Part shown: positions 20,266-23,047 of the stretch, piece after piece
Numbering within the stretch: the first letter of the stretch is position 1
How the letters are laid out: each line of letters opens with the position of its first letter
NCBI GenBank assembly: GCA_049680295.1
Contig: JBAUHN010000348.1
Span: 1 to 23,047 of the forward strand
Direction of reading: 5' to 3'
Source: JBAUHN01 sp049680295
GTDB taxonomy: Bacteria; Pseudomonadota; Alphaproteobacteria; Rhodobacterales; Rhodobacteraceae
DNA length: 23,047 nucleotides
The notes under the pieces: model-generated
Told to the model about the DNA's origin: nothing
The model's database searches: none
The model's input: the letters and a program-made list of their open reading frames with translations, nothing else
Translations under genes and position numbers: made by a program

Positions 20266-20718
20266 ATGAACAGGGATTTAGACAGAATAGATCAGAGAAT
20301 TCTGGAAGAATTGGAATCAGACGGCCGTTTGTCCATCGTAGATCTTGCGGCGCGGGTGAATCTTACCAATACGCCCTGTTCAGAACGCGTCAAACGACTG
20401 GAAAGATCGAACTACATCAGCGGATACCGGGCCACATTGAATATGGACAAATTGGGTCTGGGGCACGTGACCGTCGTACAAGTTTCCCTGTCGGCGACGG
20501 CCATAGATAACTCGCTTGACGCGTTCAACGAGGCGGTGCGCAAAGTTCCCGAAGTCGAGAGCTGCTTTTTGATTGCGGGCTCATTTGATTATCTTCTCAC
20601 GGTCCGCACGCGTGACATTTCGCATTTTCGACAAGTGCTGGGCGACAAGATCAACAAGTTGCCAGCCATCCACCAGACGAACTCTTTCGCGGTTATGGAA
20701 GTTGTGAAATCGCTTTGA
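20266..20718 (+). CDS. Lrp/AsnC-family transcriptional regulator
   Basis: The 150-residue protein has the N-terminal helix-turn-helix (DRIDQRILEELESDGRLSIVDLAARVNLTNTPCSERVKRLE, about 6-46) and a C-terminal RAM ligand domain (VTVVQVSLSA...FLIAGSFDYLLTVRTRDISHFRQVL). Members sense amino acids such as leucine, alanine or lysine and act as octamers. It is divergent from the usp-symporter operon across 195 bases with palindromes, so local control of alanine/glycine uptake is the most likely job. The ribosome-binding site is weak (GGGAATATT). Confidence 0.92.
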   Translation: MNRDLDRIDQRILEELESDGRLSIVDLAARVNLTNTPCSERVKRLERSNYISGYRATLNMDKLGLGHVTVVQVSLSATAIDNSLDAFNEAVRKVPEVESCFLIAGSFDYLLTVRTRDISHFRQVLGDKINKLPAIHQTNSFAVMEVVKSL

Positions 20719-21048
20719 TGAGTCGACGTGCCGAAAAGCTTGTAGCATAAGCGTGGATAGAGGCACGAGCGTCATCCGATGCCCTATTTTGCGGGATCAT
20801 CGCGTCTTTGCCATTGTGCGACTTGCGAACGGAATAGCGGAAAGCCGTGGGAATCCGCCCAAACCGAATTTCGTGCACTGCCGATGCCGATGCGCGGTGC
20901 ATCTGGCGGAAATGACAAGAAACTTGCCTGGTGGTGGTAAAAAAATCGGCGGCGGCGTTCCTTTTCTTTCCTTGCAAAACAAAGAAAATTGCGGAAGATA
21001 TTTACATATGGAAATATTTTCTCACGTATTTTTCGCAACGAGGGTGAA
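20719..21048. other. Intergenic region upstream of the LacI-type gene, with a 28-bp palindrome
   Basis: About 330 bases without a supported gene. Short frames on both strands have no recognisable protein features. The notable element is at 20994-21021: two 14-base arms around CAT|ATG that match at 12 of 14 positions (core arm ATATTT...AAATAT). It stands 27 bases before the LacI ATG, so it is a candidate auto-regulatory operator. Confidence 0.5.
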
Positions 21049-22119
21049 ATGGAAAAGAAAAACGCCGATACTGACGCAGGTACGGAAAAGCCGCGCATAG
21101 ACACTATGTTGCAGCTTTCGGCAGCGATTGGTGTGTCTCGCCCCACGCTTTCGCGGTATTTTCAAGATGCCGAGCTTGTCAGCAAGACTTCCCGAGACCG
21201 GATCGAGCGCGGGTTGGCACGCGTAGAATACGTACCAAACTTTTTTGCGACGCGGATGAATCGCAAATCCACCGGGATGATCGGTGTGATCATTCCATAC
21301 TTGAATGACCTCTTTTTTACTCGGTTGCTTGAGGCGATTGAACGGGCGGCGATGGAGGCGGGATATACCGTCATGACGCAATGTTCCCATTCAGATCCTG
21401 TCATCGAGGCGCGCGCAGCTGAAACCTTTATGTCAATGAATGTGGATGGGGCATTGGTGGCGCCGTTGGGCAACCATAGTGACCTTGAGGTGCATGAACG
21501 TTTGCGTGCGAGGTTGCCATTTGTCTTGTTTGACTCGCGCCCGGAAATCATGCCGGACGTTGATTATGTTGGTACAAATCACATGCAAAGCACTGGTTTG
21601 GCGACGGAATATCTGGCGCGAGTGGGTGGGCCTCCGGTTTTTCTGGCCATGCCAAGGGTCAACTTCAATGCCGTTGAGAGAGAGCAGGCTTACCTGGCAA
21701 AGATGAAGGAATTACAGCTTGAGCCGCGCATCATCGGAACGGAATTTATCCGCGAGGATTGGCACTTTGAGGCCCATGGCCGTGCGGTGCTTGAGCGCGA
21801 ATTTGCCAGCGGTCGCCTGACCGATGCATCTATCTTATGTGTGAATGACCGGGTGGCGATTGGGGCTTTGTCTGCTGCCAGTGAGTTTGGGTTGGAGCCG
21901 GGCGCATTGCGCAAGGGAGGGCTGCGAATCGCAGGCCACGATGATTACCCTTTGTGCGACTTCATGGTGCCTAGCTTGACGACGGTCGCACAGAATGTGG
22001 ATGCGATAGGGCGGGCATCTGTGGGTCGTCTTATTGAAATGATACACAAGGAAAAATCCGTCAAGCAACAGACGGTTAAGTTGATTGATGGCGAAATGAA
22101 AATACGAAAATCTGCCTGA
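21049..22119 (+). CDS. LacI-family transcriptional regulator
   Basis: The 356-residue protein has the LacI helix-turn-helix from about residue 19 (TMLQLSAAIGVSRPTLSRYF), the hinge region (RDRIERGLARVEYVPNFFATRMNRK), and a sugar-binding-protein-like effector domain (MIGVIIPYLNDLFFTRLLEAI...GALVAPL...ILCVNDRVAIGAL...IAGHDDYPL). ATG 21049 is supported by GAGGG 5 bases upstream; the longer frame from 20989 would run through the palindrome. It is followed on the same strand by a polyol-type ABC binding protein, so its effector is probably a sugar or sugar alcohol. In some members the domain ligand is a phosphosugar; that cannot be decided here. Confidence 0.92.
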   Translation: MEKKNADTDAGTEKPRIDTMLQLSAAIGVSRPTLSRYFQDAELVSKTSRDRIERGLARVEYVPNFFATRMNRKSTGMIGVIIPYLNDLFFTRLLEAIERAAMEAGYTVMTQCSHSDPVIEARAAETFMSMNVDGALVAPLGNHSDLEVHERLRARLPFVLFDSRPEIMPDVDYVGTNHMQSTGLATEYLARVGGPPVFLAMPRVNFNAVEREQAYLAKMKELQLEPRIIGTEFIREDWHFEAHGRAVLEREFASGRLTDASILCVNDRVAIGALSAASEFGLEPGALRKGGLRIAGHDDYPLCDFMVPSLTTVAQNVDAIGRASVGRLIEMIHKEKSVKQQTVKLIDGEMKIRKSA

Positions 22120-22131
22120 TTTGCGCAATAA

Positions 22132-22208
22132 TGCTGCGTCGCAGCAACGAAAAATCAAGAATTTCGTTGACGCACAGGCACGTTTCAACATAAAAATGTA
22201 CACGTGTA
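22132..22208 (+). promoter_or_regulatory. Promoter/operator region of the polyol ABC operon
   Basis: TTGACG (22167-22172) and CATAAA (22189-22194), 16 bases apart, form a fair promoter. Around it are three perfect inverted repeats: TGCTGCG-t-CGCAGCA (22132-22146), CAACGAAA/TTTCGTTG (22145-22169, 9-base loop) and TACACGTGTA (22199-22208). The last has the central CG typical of LacI-family operators and lies at the expected transcription start. Confidence 0.5.
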
Positions 22209-22223
22209 AAAGGGAGGACATCA

Positions 22224-23047
22224 ATGTCTATCAAGAGAACACTGTTGACCACTGCGGTCAGCGTCGGCCTGACGGCCGGTATCGCGTCTGCCGAAACGAT
22301 CACGATCGCGACCGTGAACAACGGCGACATGATCCGCATGCAGGGTTACACCGACAATTTCACCGAAAAAACGGGTCACACTGTTGAGTGGGTGACACTG
22401 GAAGAAAACGTTCTTCGTCAGCGCGTGACCACGGACATCTCCACCAAGGGTGGATCGTTCGACATCATGACAATCGGTATGTATGAAACACCGATCTGGG
22501 GTGCCAACGGCTGGCTGGTCCCGCTTGATGGCTTGTCTGACGAATATGACGTTGGTGATATATTGCCTGCAATGTCAGGCGGTCTAAGCCATGATGGTAC
22601 GCTTTATGCGGCACCATTCTACGGTGAAAGCTCGATGATCATGTATCGCTCGGACCTGATGGAAGCTGCCGGCATGGAAATGCCCGACGCGCCAACATGG
22701 GATTTCATCCGCGAAGCTGCGGCTGCGATGACCGACCGTGACAACGAAATCAACGGTATCTGCCTGCGTGGCAAAGCCGGTTGGGGCGAGGGCGGTGCTT
22801 TCATCACAGCGATGTCCAACTCTTTCGGTGCACGCTGGTTTGACATGGAATGGAATGCGCAGTTCGACACCGAGCAGTGGGCCAACACTTTGAACTTCTA
22901 CAAAGGTATGATGGACGAATCTGGCCCTCCAGGCTATGCGACTAACGGTTTCAACGAAAACCTGTCGCTGTTCCAGCAAGGCAAATGCGGCATGTGGATA
23001 GACGCCACTGTTGCTGCGTCCTTTGTGACCAACCCCAATGACTCGAC
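22224..23047 (+). CDS. Sorbitol/mannitol-type ABC transporter substrate-binding protein (C-terminus beyond the window)
   Basis: From ATG 22224 a frame of 274 codons stays open to the window edge. It begins with a signal peptide, MSIKRTLLTTAVSVGLTAGIASA, probably cut before ETITIATVNN, followed by a family 1 solute-binding fold (GYTDNFTEKTGHTVEWVTLEE, FDIMTIGMYETPIWGANGWL, LYAAPFYGESSMIMYRSDLM, then GICLRGKAGWGE). The sequence resembles SmoE-type periplasmic binding proteins for sorbitol and mannitol. AGGGAGGA precedes the ATG. The LacI-type gene just upstream and the operator-like repeats suggest substrate-dependent induction. The permease and ATPase genes should follow outside the window. 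Confidence 0.88.
   Translation, partial: MSIKRTLLTTAVSVGLTAGIASAETITIATVNNGDMIRMQGYTDNFTEKTGHTVEWVTLEENVLRQRVTTDISTKGGSFDIMTIGMYETPIWGANGWLVPLDGLSDEYDVGDILPAMSGGLSHDGTLYAAPFYGESSMIMYRSDLMEAAGMEMPDAPTWDFIREAAAAMTDRDNEINGICLRGKAGWGEGGAFITAMSNSFGARWFDMEWNAQFDTEQWANTLNFYKGMMDESGPPGYATNGFNENLSLFQQGKCGMWIDATVAASFVTNPNDS

Noticed and set aside
20753..21100. 115-residue frame before and across the LacI-type start
   Set aside because: It overlaps the true LacI start in another frame, has no ribosome-binding site and shows no domain.
22076..22979. Minus-strand frames opposite the ABC binding protein
   Set aside because: The plus-strand frame has a signal peptide, a strong ribosome-binding site and clear family sequence, and is open to the window edge; the opposite frames are shadows.

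Overview
The window looks like chromosomal DNA of a moderate-GC marine alphaproteobacterium of the Rhodobacterales (Roseobacter group). The evidence is a tRNA-His without the usual extra G and with A at the discriminator position, an alphaproteobacterial LexA-type box (GTTC-N7-GTTC), an RpoHI-type heat-shock sigma factor, the DUF6324 and DUF6476 small proteins, and the order ribE-hypothetical-ribB-ribH-nusB. I cannot assign a species.

Layout. (1) 1-3758: the 5' end of a KpsS-like capsule export gene on the minus strand diverges from a riboflavin/nusB operon (ribE, unknown gene, ribBX, ribH, nusB). (2) 3759-5564: a non-coding, hairpin-rich stretch, a VOC-fold protein, an SOS-controlled mmcB DNA-repair gene that is probably leaderless, a ~100-bp nested palindrome, a DUF6324 gene and tRNA-His. 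(3) 5754-13134: a surface-glycan island. It holds the GDP-colitose cassette gmd-colC-colD, glycosyltransferases of families GT10, GT11 and GT25, an FkbM methyltransferase in the opposite direction, and at its far end a decayed methyltransferase and a serine-recombinase fragment. (4) 13145-15024: an ArsR regulator with a DUF318/ArsP-type permease, and a glycine-zipper protein. (5) 15179-17896: a DUF6476 membrane protein and rluD sharing one CATG as their two start sites, then rpoH behind a sigma32-type promoter, then a DksA/TraR zinc-finger protein. (6) 18070-20718: a universal stress protein and Na+/alanine symporter operon opposite a divergent Lrp regulator. (7) 21049-end: a LacI-type regulator followed by the start of a sugar-alcohol ABC binding protein.

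How the genes work together. The rib genes convert ribulose-5-P and the GTP-derived pyrimidine to riboflavin. RibBX lacks the GTP cyclohydrolase II zinc cysteines, so that step must be supplied by another gene. Gmd, ColD and ColC should turn GDP-mannose into GDP-L-colitose, and the two fucosyltransferase-family enzymes next to them are natural candidates to transfer colitose (or fucose). Regulators sit next to their likely targets: Lrp with the alanine symporter, ArsR with the permease, LacI with the polyol transporter.

The most interesting signals are the compact regulatory arrangements (leaderless SOS gene, promoter inside a terminator, shared start site), the colitose island beside tRNA-His, and the nested palindrome after mmcB. 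I found no CRISPR array, prophage or clearly new defence system.
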